Part shown: positions 53,830 to 62,809 of the stretch, piece after piece
How positions within the stretch are numbered: position 1 is the stretch's first letter
Layout: the number at the start of each line of letters is the position of its first letter
Assembly (NCBI RefSeq): GCF_003001815.1
Contig: NZ_PVMZ01000001.1
Location: forward strand, 682,001 to 746,000
DNA length: 64,000 nt
Direction of reading: 5' to 3'
Source: Actinoplanes italicus
GTDB lineage: Bacteria > Actinomycetota > Actinomycetes > Mycobacteriales > Micromonosporaceae
The notes under the pieces: generated by a model
What the model saw: only the letters and a program-made list of their open reading frames with translations
Told to the model about the DNA's origin: nothing
The model's database searches: none
Program-made: the position numbers and the translations under genes

Positions 53830-55025
53830 CGGCCACCGCCCCGGGAGATCAGCAGCATCGCCACGTCGTCGGCGAGCGGGCCGCCGTTGTCCCGGTCCGC
53901 ACGCGACACGAGCCACCCGGGCAGCTCCGGCAGCGGCAGGCCGCGGGCGTCCGGCTCGTGGAGCAGGTTGCACAGGCCGTCGACATCGAGTCGTTCCTCG
54001 CCCACGCCGGTCCGGCCCTCGATCAGTCCGTCCGTGTACATCAGCAGGGACCAGTCATGTCCGTCGAACTCCAACTCGGTCGCCGGGGTGGGAGTGGGAC
54101 GTACCCCGAGCACGATCCCGGTACGCACGGCGACCGGCGCGGCCCGGCCGGCCGAGAGGACGATCGGCGGCGGATGGCCGGCCACCCGGACGGTCGCCCG
54201 GTTCGCCGGAAGGTCGACGACCGCCGAGGCGACCGTGGCGAACACCTCGCGGGCCTTGCGCTCCGACATCAGGACCTGCTCGAGCGAGGGCAGCACCTGC
54301 TCCTCGGGCACCCCGGCCAGCACCAGCGCACGCCAGGCGACCCGGAGCTCGACCCCGAGGGCCGCCTCGTCCACGCCATGGCCGCACACGTCACCGACGA
54401 TCACGTGCAGCCGGTCGTCGCCGACCTGCACCACGTCGTAGAAGTCACCGCCGAGCAGGCCCATGGCCCGGCCGGACCGGTAGAACGGCTCCACCGACAG
54501 ACCGAAGTCGTCCCGCTTGAGCGGTTTGGGCAGCAGACCGCGTTCGAGACGGGCCGACTCGGCTTCGCGCAGCTCCGCCTCACGCAGCCGGCGGGCGTTC
54601 TCGTCGGCGCGTTTCCGCTCGACCGCGTACCGCAGGGAACGGATCAGCAGGACTCCGTCGACCTGGCCCTTGACCAGGTAGTCCTGGGCGCCCTCGGCGA
54701 CCGCCTGCACGCCGAGGTGCTCGTCGGAGCGGCCGGTCAGCACGCAGACCGCGGCGGTGCCGGCGAGCGAGAGGAGCTTGCGGAGACCGTCGATGCCCTC
54801 GGCGTCCGGCAGGCCCAGGTCGAGGAGCACGCACTCGACGCCGGTGAGCAGGCCGCGTGCCTCGCGCAGGCTGGTGGCGACGGTCAGATCGAAGGGAGCA
54901 CCAGCCTCGGTGAGCAGCTCACGGACGAGGAAGGCGTCGCCCTCGTCGTCCTCGACGAGCAGAATCCGCAACCGTTCCAGCTGCTCCGTCGCGTATCTGC
55001 GGGGCGCGAGCGACCGCTCCGTCAT
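53826..55025 (-). CDS. Receiver-PP2C (SpoIIE-type) phosphatase
   Basis: 399 aa. N-terminal receiver (about 19-140: LLVEDDEGD, CVLLDLGLPDAEG, LTGRSD, YLVKGQ), short coiled linker, then a PPM phosphatase domain (about 175-395) with GGDFYDV, VGDVCGHG and DDVAMLL metal sites. Family members dephosphorylate anti-sigma-factor antagonists. First gene of the four-gene operon with histidine kinase, receiver and phosphatase. Confidence 0.92.
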
Positions 55026-55152
55026 TCCGATTCCCCACTCGACGCATAGGTGACCCGCAAATCGTGGACTACAAGGCCCGCCTGCACAACTTCTGCTGGC
55101 TGAGCTGGAACGTCATGCTCTCCCGGCTCTTGCTTCGCTGTGGTGCAGTCGA

Positions 55153-55497
55153 TCATGACGGGGAGTCGTCATCCGCGGCGGCCACCCGCCGCGCGTGCTC
55201 GGCGATGACCTGTCCGAGGATGCCGTGCAGCTGCCCGCAGTCCCGGCAGTGCAGGTTCTCGTCGAGGTGCCGGCCACCGCAGTTGCTGCAGTTTCCGCGG
55301 TCCTCCGGGTCCCGATAGGACTCCAGCGCCCGGCACATCGCCCGGATGACATGGTCACTGAGGGTGAAGACGTCTTCGCCGAGCGCTGTGCGCACGCCGA
55401 TGACGGCAACGGGAGCGACGTCCGGGTGCGGGTTGTACGGCGACACCCGGTCGATGAACTCCGCGATGACGGCGGCTGGGTCAAGCGGCGTAGTCAC
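55153..55497 (-). CDS. Small protein with a zinc ribbon
   Basis: 114 aa. A CxxC...CxxC ribbon near residues 70-90 (CSNCGGRHLDENLHCRDCGQ). No further domain recognised. GTG 55497 is supported by TAGCGT 7 nt upstream. Divergent from the M28 peptidase gene; the 127-nt gap on the other side holds nothing notable. Confidence 0.65.
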   Translation of the reverse strand: MTTPLDPAAVIAEFIDRVSPYNPHPDVAPVAVIGVRTALGEDVFTLSDHVIRAMCRALESYRDPEDRGNCSNCGGRHLDENLHCRDCGQLHGILGQVIAEHARRVAAADDDSPS

Positions 55498-55572
55498 CCG
55501 GACAACGCTATTGCACGACCCAATGGATCTTCGGGGTACCCGCCGGGCGTGCCCGGACTGTTAGATGTCCCC

Positions 55573-57885
55573 ATGCGTGACTCAGCTCTCGTCCGGCCGG
55601 CCCGTCGCGGTCTCGCGGCGGCCGCTGTCCTGGCCGTTCTGGTACTGGCCGGGCTCGCCGGGATCCGGTCGATCCTGCCGCCCGCAGCGCGTGCGGACAC
55701 GGCGCCGGCGAGCGAGTTCAGTGCCGAAAGGGCATTTCAGACGGTACGCACCATCGCGTCCAGCCCGCACCCGGCGGGAAGCGCGGCCAACGATCGGGTA
55801 CGCGAGCACCTGATCGCGACCCTGACCGCCCTGGGCCTGTCGCCCGAGGTGCAGGACGTGGTGTCCGAGCAGGGCGCCGGCCTGTCCTCGTCGGCGGGCG
55901 GCGCCGGCCTGGCGCGGGTTCGCAACGTGGTCGCGGTGGTTCCCGGCACCGCCTCGACCGGCCGCGTCTTCCTGGTCGCCCACTACGACTCGGCACAGGT
56001 CGCGCCGGGCGCCAACGACGACGGCGCGGGCACGTCGACGATCCTGGAGACGGCCCGGGCGCTGACCTCCGGGGAGCGGCCACGCAACGACGTCGTGCTG
56101 GTGCTGACCGACGCCGAGGAGGCCTGCCTGTGCGGGGCGAAGGCGTTCGTCGAGCAGCATCCGCTGGCCCGCGACGGCGGCGTGGTGCTGAACCTGGAGG
56201 CCCGTGGCAGCAGCGGCCCGGCGATCATGTTCGAGACGTCGACCGGCAACGCCCGGCTGGTGGAGACGTACGCGAAGGTGCCGTACCCGGTCGGTACGTC
56301 GTTCGCGGTCGAGATCTACCGGTTGCTTCCGAACGACACCGACTTCACCCCGTTCCGGGAGACCGACTCCTTCCAGGGACTGAACACCGCCTACATCGAC
56401 GGGGCGGCCGTCTACCACGCGCCGACCGACAAGCCCGAGACGATGGACCGCGACAGCCTGCAGCATCACGGGGACAACGCGCTGGCCCTGGCCCGGGAGT
56501 TCGGTGCTCTCGACCTGGGCGCGCTGGAGCGCGGCGGCGACGCCACCTATTTCCCCGTGCCCGGTCTCCTGGTGCGCTACCCCGGTGAGCTGGTGTGGCC
56601 GCTGGCCGCGCTCGCGCTGGTGGCGGTGGCCGCGCTGGGCTGGGTGGTGCGCCGGCGCCTGATCGCCGGCATCGGCCTGGCCCTGCTGCCGATCGTGGTG
56701 GCGCCGTTGCTGGCGCAGGGCCTGTGGGCGTTGCTGGTGCTGGTCCGGCCGGAGTACGGCGGGTTGCCGATCGACCCGTACCGTCCGATGTGGTATCGCC
56801 TCGCGGTGATCACCCTGGCCGCCGCCGTGGTCCTGATCTGGTACGCCCTGCTGCGCCGCCGGATCGGCCCGGCCGCCCTGGCCGTGGGCGGCCTGACGTG
56901 GCTCGCCGTGTTCGGGATCGTGCTGGCCGCGTTCACCCCCGGCGGCTCCTACCTGGCCGCGCTGCCGGCCCTGGCCGTCGCGGTCTCCGCCCTGATCGCG
57001 ACCCGTGCCCGTCCCGGGATCGCCGCCGCCGTCCTGATCGCCGGTGCCGTGGTTCCGGTCGTCATCCTGCTGCCGACCGTGCTGATGCTGTTCCCGGCGC
57101 TGGGAATGCCGATGGCCGGGGTCGGCGCGTTCCTGACAGTGCTGCTGGGCCTGTCACTGCTGCCGGTGATCGACCTGATCCACCCGGCGCCCGATGGCGC
57201 CCGCGGCATGGAGGCGCTGCGGGCCCGTCGTCTCGGCGCCCTGCCCGGCCTGGTCGCCGTGGTCGCGGCGATCGCGTGCACGGCGACCGGACTGGCCGTC
57301 GACCGGTTCGACGAGGAACACCCGGCGCTCACCCATCTGATGTACGCGCTCGACGCCGACAACGGCACGGCCCGCTGGCTGAGCGAGGAGGTCGAACCGC
57401 ACGAGTGGACGGCCGGCTACGTCTCCGGGACGCCGACGACGGTCACCGACACCCTGCCGGCGTTCGGCGCCGAGGAGTTGCTCACCGGTCCGGCGCAGGC
57501 CGCGACGCTGCCGGCCCCGGCGCTGACCCTGCAGTCCGAGACGGCCAGCGGCGATCAGCGGACCATGCGGCTGCTGCTCGACCCGCAGCGGACGGCCCGG
57601 TTCACCACGCTGCACGTGTCGGCCGAGGTCGTCTCGGCCACGGTCGGCGGTCGTACGCTCGTGGGCGGTCCGGCGGGATGGGGTCTGGTCTTCCACGCGC
57701 CGCCGGAGACCGGCGTGGAGATCACCCTCACCGTCCGCCAGACCGGCAAGGTCACCTTCCGGGCAATGGACGGCAGTGACGATCTGTCCGCGCTGCCGGG
57801 TTTCCGGCCTCGGCCGGCCGGGGTGGGCGTCCTCGGTTCGCACAGCAGCGAGCTGGTCGCGGTCGCCAAGACCTACAACCTCTGA
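55573..57885 (+). CDS. M28 family metallopeptidase with polytopic C-terminal half
   Basis: 770 aa. N-terminal signal anchor (12-32); M28 domain about 50-320 with zinc ligands His137/Asp139 (AHYDS), Asp149-150 (ANDDGAG), Glu182-183 (DAEEACL), Glu209 (NLEARGSSG) and His in VYHAPTDKPE; then eight or nine membrane helices (about 345-560) and a beta-rich extracellular tail. This architecture matches actinobacterial Fxna/ER-aminopeptidase-like proteins. Substrate unknown. Confidence 0.88.
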   Translation: MRDSALVRPARRGLAAAAVLAVLVLAGLAGIRSILPPAARADTAPASEFSAERAFQTVRTIASSPHPAGSAANDRVREHLIATLTALGLSPEVQDVVSEQGAGLSSSAGGAGLARVRNVVAVVPGTASTGRVFLVAHYDSAQVAPGANDDGAGTSTILETARALTSGERPRNDVVLVLTDAEEACLCGAKAFVEQHPLARDGGVVLNLEARGSSGPAIMFETSTGNARLVETYAKVPYPVGTSFAVEIYRLLPNDTDFTPFRETDSFQGLNTAYIDGAAVYHAPTDKPETMDRDSLQHHGDNALALAREFGALDLGALERGGDATYFPVPGLLVRYPGELVWPLAALALVAVAALGWVVRRRLIAGIGLALLPIVVAPLLAQGLWALLVLVRPEYGGLPIDPYRPMWYRLAVITLAAAVVLIWYALLRRRIGPAALAVGGLTWLAVFGIVLAAFTPGGSYLAALPALAVAVSALIATRARPGIAAAVLIAGAVVPVVILLPTVLMLFPALGMPMAGVGAFLTVLLGLSLLPVIDLIHPAPDGARGMEALRARRLGALPGLVAVVAAIACTATGLAVDRFDEEHPALTHLMYALDADNGTARWLSEEVEPHEWTAGYVSGTPTTVTDTLPAFGAEELLTGPAQAATLPAPALTLQSETASGDQRTMRLLLDPQRTARFTTLHVSAEVVSATVGGRTLVGGPAGWGLVFHAPPETGVEITLTVRQTGKVTFRAMDGSDDLSALPGFRPRPAGVGVLGSHSSELVAVAKTYNL

Positions 57886-57910
57886 AGCCGCAAACCTCTG
57901 ACGGCGTACG

Positions 57911-57944
57911 CCTACCGGCCGCGAGCGCGTCCACGGCCGGTAGG
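57911..57944. terminator. Inverted repeat between convergent M28 and smr genes
   Basis: CCTACCGGCC (57911-57920) pairs with GGCCGGTAGG (57935-57944), loop 14 nt. It overlaps the last codons of the smr gene and could terminate both transcripts. Confidence 0.6.
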
Positions 57945-58199
57945 TGTGTTGAACCGGAAGTGGATGAAGAGCCGGCCCCAGTTGTCGCCGTCCTTCTCCA
58001 CCCGGTGGTAGAGCTGCTTGATCTCTTTCTGATCCAGGAAGCGCAGGACCTTCTTCTTGAGAGCCCCGCTGCCCTTACCGGGGATGATCTCGACGAGGGT
58101 CGCCTTCTTCGCGATCGCCTCGTCGATGATCCCCCGCAGGGCGCGGTCGATCTCGTGACCCTTGTTGAAGATGTCGTGCAGGTCCAGCTTCAGTTTCAC
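57912..58199 (-). CDS. Smr (MutS2 C-terminal) domain protein
   Basis: 95 aa. Starts KLKLDLHDIFNKG and contains IPGKGSGALKKKVLRFL, the Smr signature DLHG...HGxGxG variant with Pro for His (IPGKGSG). Smr domains nick branched or structured nucleic acids or act on ribosome-collision mRNA. The Lys/Arg-rich tail (TGRGRARGR) suggests nucleic-acid binding. Ten nt downstream of the TPR gene. Confidence 0.85.
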   Translation of the reverse strand: MKLKLDLHDIFNKGHEIDRALRGIIDEAIAKKATLVEIIPGKGSGALKKKVLRFLDQKEIKQLYHRVEKDGDNWGRLFIHFRFNTPTGRGRARGR

Positions 58200-58209
58200 G
58201 ATCCGAACC

Positions 58210-58581
58210 CTACGCCGCGCTGTTCTTGCCGAGCCACGTCTCGACCCGGCGCAGCGCCTCCTGGTAGTCGGTCTGCGTCTTCATGGCGGCGGCCAGCCGC
58301 AGGTGCGGCAGCGCCTCACGAAAACGGCCGGCCCTCTCCAGGGTCCGGCCGAGCACGTGGTGTGCGTAGTGATCCGAGGGATCATGCTCGATCAGTACCC
58401 TGAGCTGGGCTTCCGCCCCATTCAGCTGCGCCGAGTTGAAGTAGGCCCGGGCCAGCAACTGTCGTACCGCGGTGTTGTGCGGCTCGGCCTCGACGATCGG
58501 CTCCAGCAGCTTGGCGGCGCCGAGCGGATCGCCCGACTCGAAGAAGAAGGTGGCCCTGCGGTAGTCCTCGAGAAGATCCAC
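58210..58581 (-). CDS. Tetratricopeptide-repeat protein
   Basis: 123 aa from GTG 58581, which has GAGGAG seven nt upstream; GTG 58587 and 58596 are alternatives. About three TPR motifs: DYRRATFFFESGDPLGAAKLLEP, NTAVRQLLARAYFNSAQLNGAEAQ and HYAHHVLGRTLERAGRFREALPH, read in parts. Protein-interaction module with no catalytic site. Followed by smr on the same strand. Confidence 0.8.
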   Translation of the reverse strand: MDLLEDYRRATFFFESGDPLGAAKLLEPIVEAEPHNTAVRQLLARAYFNSAQLNGAEAQLRVLIEHDPSDHYAHHVLGRTLERAGRFREALPHLRLAAAMKTQTDYQEALRRVETWLGKNSAA

Positions 58582-58699
58582 GTGCACGCTCCTCACGCTC
58601 GCGCCGCGACTTTGACCAACGCTTGCACAACATCGGCCGGACATCGAGTGTTCCGCGGATCGAGGTTGCTCGACAAACGGGTGAAGATCCCCCCGGGGC

Positions 58700-58924
58700 T
58701 CAGCGGCGGAGCAGGAGCAGAGCCAGGCCGCCCGTCAGCAGGTAGCCGCCGATCGCGGCGAGCAGCATCGGGCTCAATCCGGCTCCGGGCAGTTCGTGCG
58801 GGCCGGCGGCGCTCTCGGGCCTGCCCGGCTCGGATCGGTCGCCCCGCACCGACGACGCGGCGGGGAGTATCAATGACAGGACGAGCGCGGCGAACACCGC
58901 CACGAGTCGGCGCCCAAGAACCAT
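58700..58924 (-). CDS. Tiny secreted protein with a sortase-signal-like C-terminus
   Basis: 74 aa. N-terminal signal peptide (LVAVFAALVLSLILPAASS), about 25 polar residues, then LPGAG, a hydrophobic helix (LSPMLLAAIGGYLLTGGLALLLL) and a terminal RR. This order matches a cell-wall sorting signal with LPxAG in place of LPxTG. No sortase is visible in the window. It may alternatively be a small membrane protein with two helices. Start ATG; no strong ribosome site seen. Confidence 0.55.
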   Translation of the reverse strand: MVLGRRLVAVFAALVLSLILPAASSVRGDRSEPGRPESAAGPHELPGAGLSPMLLAAIGGYLLTGGLALLLLRR

Positions 58925-59048
58925 AAGTGCAGTATGTCGCTTTTGTCAGTACGGTTGCCCGCGCCACTCCGTCCGCCGGGATCCTCATGGATCTCATTCA
59001 CCGTGCCGAAGACCATGACGTCCGGTCATCTGCGGAGCCCGTGACCCA

Positions 59049-59100
59049 GCTGTGTCGTACCGCTGTCTCAGACGGCGTCGAGACAGCGGTACGACACAGC
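59049..59100. repeat. Perfect 21-bp inverted repeat in a divergent gap
   Basis: GCTGTGTCGTACCGCTGTCTC (59049-59069) is fully complementary to 59080-59100, loop 10 nt. It lies 80 bp before the response regulator gene and behind the divergent 74-aa gene, so it is not a normal terminator. The arm words GCTGT and ACCGCTGTCTC also occur in the hairpin at 99-156. Confidence 0.9.
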
Positions 59101-59178
59101 CGGGAATGACCTTCGGGTCACAGCTGGTACACAGGAAACGGAAAGCCGGCGCTGAGCGTCAGGCACCACAGTGGGGGC

Positions 59179-59916
59179 ATGACGATGGCGAACGCAGAAC
59201 CCGGCACCGAGCTCCGGCGGCCCGACGGCACCCCGGTCCGGGTGCTCGTGGTGGACGACGAACCCACACTGGCCGAACTGCTCTCGATGGCCCTGCGCTA
59301 CGAGGGGTGGGACGTGCGCAGCGCCGGCGACGGCATGACCGCCGTCCGGACCGCGCGCGACTTCCGCCCCGACGCCGTCGTCCTCGACATGATGCTGCCC
59401 GACATCGACGGCCTCGAGGTGCTGCGCCGGCTGCGCGGCGAGTCCCCCGAGGTGCCGGTCCTGTTCCTCACCGCCAAGGACTCGGTCGAGGACCGGATCA
59501 CCGGACTCACCGCGGGCGGCGACGACTACGTGACCAAGCCGTTCAGCCTGGAAGAGGTGGTGGCCCGCCTGCGCGGTCTGATGCGGCGGATGGGGCATGC
59601 GCCGATGCGTACCGAGTCGCAGCTCGTCGTCGGTGACCTGACCCTCGACGAGGACTCGCACGAGGTGCGCCGCAGCGGTGACCTGATCACGCTGACCGCG
59701 ACCGAGTTCGAGCTGCTCCGCTACCTCATGCGCAACCCGCGGCGGGTGCTCAGCAAGCCGCAGATCCTGGACCGCGTCTGGAACTACGACTTCGGAGGGC
59801 AGGCGAACGTGGTCGAGCTGTACATCTCGTACCTGCGCAAGAAGATCGACGCCGGCCGCGCGCCGATGATCCACACCATGCGGGGTGCCGGCTATGTCCT
59901 GAAGCCGGCCGACTGA
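59179..59916 (+). CDS. OmpR/PhoB-family response regulator
   Basis: 245 aa. Receiver (about 20-135) with VVDDEPT, phospho-Asp in VVLDMMLPDIDG, Thr in FLTAKDS and Lys in VTKPFSLEE; winged-helix DNA-binding domain (about 150-243) with LTATEFELLRYLMRNPRRVLS, read in parts, and YISYLRKKID. CACAGT lies 6 nt before ATG 59179, suggesting leaderless mRNA. Coupled to the kinase gene 3 nt downstream. Confidence 0.93.
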   Translation: MTMANAEPGTELRRPDGTPVRVLVVDDEPTLAELLSMALRYEGWDVRSAGDGMTAVRTARDFRPDAVVLDMMLPDIDGLEVLRRLRGESPEVPVLFLTAKDSVEDRITGLTAGGDDYVTKPFSLEEVVARLRGLMRRMGHAPMRTESQLVVGDLTLDEDSHEVRRSGDLITLTATEFELLRYLMRNPRRVLSKPQILDRVWNYDFGGQANVVELYISYLRKKIDAGRAPMIHTMRGAGYVLKPAD

Positions 59917-59919
59917 CTC

Positions 59920-61503
59920 ATGCGTTCCGCCGCCACGACCCGACCCCAGCGTCCCGCTCGCTGGCGCAGCCCCGCGAGCTGGCCGCTGCGCACCCGGATC
60001 GTCGCCATCATGATCAGCCTGCTCACCGTACTGGGCCTGGTCGTCGGCGGCACTGCCGAGCTTTACCTCTACAAATCGCTGCACCAGCAGATCGACGCCG
60101 ATCTGGTGGAACTGTCGAACAGGTTGCGGGGATTCGGAGGCAAGGGATACCCCCCGCTCGACAAGCCCGACAACATCCCGAACGGCAACAGCTCGAACGG
60201 CAACAAGCCGCCGAGCAGCCTCCGCGAGAACTCGATCATGATCTCGGTGACCGGTGACGGCACCATCACGGGCTTCCGGGTGGTGGGAACGCAGGGCTCG
60301 CCGGACAACGACTTCGAAGGACTCACCGCCACCGCCATCGAGGCGATACGCAGCGAGGTACCGAAGAACGGCGCCGCGGCCGACGTCAACCTCGGCGGCG
60401 ATCTCCCCCAGTACCGGGTGATGGCCACGATGAAGTCCGACGGCGGCATCCAGTACATCGGGCTCCCGCTGGACGAGGTCAACTCCACGCTGGTCACGGT
60501 GGCGGCGTTCACCGGGTGCGTGATCGTCGGGTCTCTGCTGATCGCGGGTTGGGGTGGAGCGCTCATCGTCCGCCGTACGCTCAAGCCTCTCGATCGGGTC
60601 GCGGCGACCGCGACGCGGGTGTCCGAGCTGAAGCTCGACGCCGGGGAGGTCCGGCTCGCGCAGCGGGTACCCGAGTCCGACACCGACCCGCGCACCGAGG
60701 TCGGCCAGGTCGGCGCCGCCCTGAACCGGATGCTCGACCACGTCGGCAACGCTCTGGAGGCCCGGCACGCGTCCGAGATGCAGGTACGCCAGTTCGTCGC
60801 GGACGCCAGCCACGAGCTGCGCACCCCTCTGGCCGCGATTCGCGGGTACGCCGAGCTCAGTCGCCGCAGCCGTCAGCCCGTACCGGATGAGATCTCGCAT
60901 GTCCTGAACCGGGTCGAGTCGGAAGCCAAGCGGATGACCGCTCTGGTCGAGGACCTGCTGCTGCTGGCCCGCCTGGACGCCGGCCGCCCCCTCGCCCAGG
61001 ACCCGGTCGACCTCACGATGCTCGCCGTCGACGCCACCAGTGACGCGCACGCCGCCGGACCGGGCCACTACTGGCAGCTGGATCTGCCGGACGAGCCGGT
61101 CACCGTGATCGGCGACGGCGCCCGCCTGCATCAGGTGGTGGCGAACCTGCTGGCCAACGCGCGGACCCACACCCCGGAGGGTTCGACCGTGACGGTCAAG
61201 GTGGGTGCCGTGCCGAACGCCGCGGTGATCCAGGTGATCGACAACGGTCCGGGCATCCAGCCGGACGTGGTGCCGCGGATCTTCGAGCGTTTCTCCCGTG
61301 GGGACAGCTCCCGTTCGCGGGCGGCCGGCAGCACCGGTCTCGGACTGTCGATCGTGCACGCCGTCGTCACGTCACACCGCGGCAAGGTGGGCGTGCAGAG
61401 CCGTCCCGGCCAGACCGTTTTCACCGTGATGCTCCCCCTCGGCCCGCCGCCCGTCGTCCCAACAGCTGAACAGCGGCCGCAGATGCTGCATCCGGTCGGC
61501 TGA
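59920..61503 (+). CDS. Sensor histidine kinase
   Basis: 527 aa. Helix 1 at about 27-50, extracellular sensor of about 135 residues with an Asn/Gly/Ser/Pro-rich segment (NIPNGNSSNGNKPPSS), helix 2 near 190-212, HAMP, HisKA with DASHELRTPLAAIRGYAEL, HATPase with NLLANARTHTPEG, DNGPGI and GSTGLGLSIVHAV. Partner of the preceding regulator. The aroG attenuator begins 7 nt after its stop. Confidence 0.93.
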   Translation: MRSAATTRPQRPARWRSPASWPLRTRIVAIMISLLTVLGLVVGGTAELYLYKSLHQQIDADLVELSNRLRGFGGKGYPPLDKPDNIPNGNSSNGNKPPSSLRENSIMISVTGDGTITGFRVVGTQGSPDNDFEGLTATAIEAIRSEVPKNGAAADVNLGGDLPQYRVMATMKSDGGIQYIGLPLDEVNSTLVTVAAFTGCVIVGSLLIAGWGGALIVRRTLKPLDRVAATATRVSELKLDAGEVRLAQRVPESDTDPRTEVGQVGAALNRMLDHVGNALEARHASEMQVRQFVADASHELRTPLAAIRGYAELSRRSRQPVPDEISHVLNRVESEAKRMTALVEDLLLLARLDAGRPLAQDPVDLTMLAVDATSDAHAAGPGHYWQLDLPDEPVTVIGDGARLHQVVANLLANARTHTPEGSTVTVKVGAVPNAAVIQVIDNGPGIQPDVVPRIFERFSRGDSSRSRAAGSTGLGLSIVHAVVTSHRGKVGVQSRPGQTVFTVMLPLGPPPVVPTAEQRPQMLHPVG

Positions 61504-61509
61504 AGTCGC

Positions 61510-61515
61510 TATGCT
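61510..61515 (+). promoter_or_regulatory. -10 box of the aroG attenuator transcript
   Basis: TATGCT, then exactly 7 nt (GGCGGGC), then the ATG of the leader peptide at 61523. Spacing indicates transcription starting on the leader start codon. It lies just after the histidine kinase stop. Confidence 0.6.
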
Positions 61516-61522
61516 GGCGGGC

Positions 61523-61594
61523 ATGTCTCCGTCTTGGTCGTTCTATTGGTTTACGAGGCCGGCTCCCGCCGGTGCCTCGGCCATGACCGCATGA
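61523..61594 (+). CDS. Aromatic leader peptide of aroG
   Basis: 23-codon reading frame whose codons 4-10 read SWSFYWF: two Trp, two Phe and one Tyr in seven codons, the three end products of the pathway. The stop TGA is at 61592-61594. A leaderless start at 61523 is supported by TATGCT 7 nt upstream. Upstream ATG 61511 is in frame but lies inside the -10 box. Stalling here should control the downstream terminator. Not expected to have function as a peptide. Confidence 0.8.
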   Translation: MSPSWSFYWFTRPAPAGASAMTA

Positions 61595-61672
61595 CCTGAG
61601 ACACCCGCCAGAGCCGGCTGAGGCAGCGACGACGTCGCTGCCTTTTTGTTTGCCCCGAGCAAACCGGCTCTG
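61558..61672 (+). promoter_or_regulatory. Attenuator with terminator and alternative pairings
   Basis: Terminator: GGCAGCGAC (61622-61630) with GTCGCTGCC (61634-61642) followed by TTTTTGTTT. Pairing 1:2: GCCGGCTC (61558-61565) with GAGCCGGC (61611-61618). Antiterminator: GCCTCGGCC (61574-61582) with GGCTGAGGC (61616-61624), overlapping the terminator's left arm, one G-U pair. CAGAGCCGG (61609-61617) may instead pair with CCGGCTCTG (61664-61672). Ribosome stalling at the Trp/Phe/Tyr codons would hide segment 1 and favour the antiterminator. Confidence 0.8.
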
Positions 61673-61703
61673 ACCCAGGGCCGGTCGAAGGAGAGAAATC
61701 GCC

Positions 61704-62768
61704 ATGACCGCCCCAGAGGTGCAGCGCGTCCGTGACCAGCGGATCGAGAAGGTCGTACCGCTGATGAGCCCGGCCCTGCTCCACCACGAGCTGCCCCTGA
61801 CCTCCGAATTGCACGACACCGTGCTGGCCGGCCGTAAGCAGGTCGAGGACGTGCTGAACGGCCGAGATCAGCGCCTGATCGTGGTCGTCGGACCGTGTTC
61901 CGTGCACGATCCCGAGGCCGCCGGTGAATACGCCGACCGCCTGAAACTCGAGGCCGAACGGCTCAGCGAGGACCTGCTGATCGTGATGCGGGTGTACTTC
62001 GAGAAGCCGCGCTCCACGGTCGGCTGGAAGGGCCTGATCATGGACCCGGCCCTGGACGGCTCGGGTGACGTCGGCACCGGCCTGCGGATCGCCCGCAAGC
62101 TGCTGCTCGAGGTCGTCCAGCGGGGCCTGCCGGTGGCCGTGGAGTTCCTCGACCCGATCACCCCGCAGTACATCGCCGACACGGTGGCCTGGGGCGCGAT
62201 CGGTGCCCGGACCGTCGAGTCGCAGGTCCACCGTCAGCTGTCGTCCGGCCTGTCGATGCCGATCGGCATGAAGAACCGCCCCGACGGCAGCGTCGCGACC
62301 GCGGTCGACGCCATCCAGGCCGCCGAGGCGAAACACGTCTTCCCCGGCATCGACTACTCGGGCACCCCGGCGATCCTGCACACGGCCGGCAACCCGGACT
62401 GCCACCTGGTGCTGCGCGGCGGCGGCGGCAAGCCGAACTACAGCGCCGAGGAAGTCGAGTCGTCGCTGGCGCTGCTGCGCAAGGCGGGCCTGCCCGAGCG
62501 TCTGGTGATCGACTGCTCGCACGGCAACAGCAGCAAGGACCACAACCGGCAGCCGATCGTGGCCGAGGACATCGCGCAGCAGATGGAGTCCGGCAACCGG
62601 GCGATCAGTGGCGTGATGCTGGAGAGTTTCCTGGAGCCGGGCCGGCAGGATCTGGGCGGCGAGCTGACGTACGGCCAGTCGGTCACCGATGCCTGCATGG
62701 GCTGGGACGCGACGGTGAGCGTCTTGGAGAGGCTGGCCGCGGCCGCCGCCAAGCGCCGCGCCGTGTAG
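61704..62768 (+). CDS. aroG: 3-deoxy-7-phosphoheptulonate synthase (DAHP synthase), class I
   Basis: First step of the shikimate pathway: phosphoenolpyruvate plus erythrose-4-phosphate to DAHP. 354 aa, the AroFGH size. Motifs are VVVGPCSVHDP, MRVYFEKPRSTVGWKG, GARTVESQVHR, GMKNRPDG and DCSHGNSSKDH. GAAGGAG lies upstream of the ATG. Preceded by the aromatic attenuator and followed by a terminator, so it is a single-gene unit. This class is usually feedback-sensitive as well. Confidence 0.96.
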   Translation: MTAPEVQRVRDQRIEKVVPLMSPALLHHELPLTSELHDTVLAGRKQVEDVLNGRDQRLIVVVGPCSVHDPEAAGEYADRLKLEAERLSEDLLIVMRVYFEKPRSTVGWKGLIMDPALDGSGDVGTGLRIARKLLLEVVQRGLPVAVEFLDPITPQYIADTVAWGAIGARTVESQVHRQLSSGLSMPIGMKNRPDGSVATAVDAIQAAEAKHVFPGIDYSGTPAILHTAGNPDCHLVLRGGGGKPNYSAEEVESSLALLRKAGLPERLVIDCSHGNSSKDHNRQPIVAEDIAQQMESGNRAISGVMLESFLEPGRQDLGGELTYGQSVTDACMGWDATVSVLERLAAAAAKRRAV

Positions 62769-62776
62769 AGACGGGC

Positions 62777-62809
62777 CGCCCTGTGGGTCCGATTCGGACC
62801 CACAGGGCC
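62777..62809 (+). terminator. Terminator of aroG
   Basis: GCCCTGTGGGTCC (62778-62790) pairs fully with GGACCCACAGGGC (62796-62808), loop GATTC. It lies about 10 nt after the aroG stop. Confidence 0.85.

Noticed and set aside
58925..59178. Terminator for the 74-aa gene
   Set aside because: The 21-bp hairpin lies upstream of that gene's start, not downstream.
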